A DNA stretch of 5,902 bases. It comes from Syntrophomonas sp. UBA5432. GTDB lineage: Bacteria > Bacillota > Syntrophomonadia > Syntrophomonadales > Syntrophomonadaceae. Of the stretch, positions 5,828 through 5,902 are shown piece after piece. Every line of letters starts with the position of its first letter. The first letter of the stretch is position 1. Made by a program: the position numbers and the translations under genes. The stretch spans positions 12,860 through 18,761 of the forward strand of contig DIRQ01000114.1 of assembly GCA_002424365.1 (NCBI GenBank), read 5' to 3'. The notes below the pieces were generated by a model. That model worked only from the letters and a program-made list of their open reading frames with translations. It ran no database searches and was not told the origin of the DNA.

Positions 5828-5902
5828 ATGAATGAAAATATAGACATAGTTCAAGACAGTCACTCGACTATATCTTATATTGAACAAGAAGCAGAAACCA
5901 GC
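5828..5902 (+). CDS. 5' end of an unidentified protein (cut by window edge)
   Basis: A reading frame starts at ATG 5828 and stays open to the right edge: 25 codons beginning MNENIDIVQDSHS. AGGAG (5813-5817) lies ten bases upstream. The nearby ATG at 5821 is in another frame and stops after four codons, so 5828 is the only sensible start. The visible part is acidic and polar, with no signal peptide or membrane segment, and too short to assign. It follows nadK on the same strand without a terminator between, so co-expression is plausible. Confidence 0.6.
   Translation, partial: MNENIDIVQDSHSTISYIEQEAETS

Overview
The window looks like a chromosomal segment of a low-GC, Gram-positive anaerobe of the Firmicutes (Clostridia-like). 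The evidence is a diadenylate cyclase/regulator pair (cdaA-cdaR), very strong AGGAGG-type Shine-Dalgarno sites with GTG and TTG starts, a clostridial-type 2[4Fe-4S] ferredoxin, and a consensus sigma-A promoter. The genus cannot be named from the sequence alone.

Left part (1-2586, minus strand). Three genes read leftward: thiamine pyrophosphokinase (thiN), then, after a 131-base gap that starts with a terminator-like hairpin, the c-di-AMP cyclase gene cdaA and its regulator cdaR. The last two overlap by 29 bases and are probably translationally coupled. In related genomes glmM often follows cdaR; it would lie beyond the left edge here.

Middle (2587-4225). A 58-residue ferredoxin gene (plus strand) sits behind a perfect TTGACA-17-TATAAT promoter. 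It converges on an orphan REC-GGDEF response regulator (minus strand), predicted to make c-di-GMP under phosphorylation control. One symmetrical hairpin with A- and T-tracts on its two sides lies between them and can end both transcripts.

Right part (4226-5902). A 611-base, AT-rich region without a convincing gene contains a 13-bp-arm inverted repeat and, close to the NAD kinase gene, what looks like a complete sigma-54 control region. This consists of a tandem 16-base direct repeat with a 21-base period about 100 bases upstream, a 9-3-9 dyad overlapping the -24 box, and a near-consensus -24/-12 promoter. The NAD kinase (290 aa) follows, and then the first 25 codons of an unidentified protein cut by the window edge. 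Sigma-54 control of a NAD kinase is the least expected observation here.

Two cyclic dinucleotide second messengers (c-di-AMP and c-di-GMP) are made by genes in this window, but they stand in separate transcription units and nothing in the sequence links them functionally.
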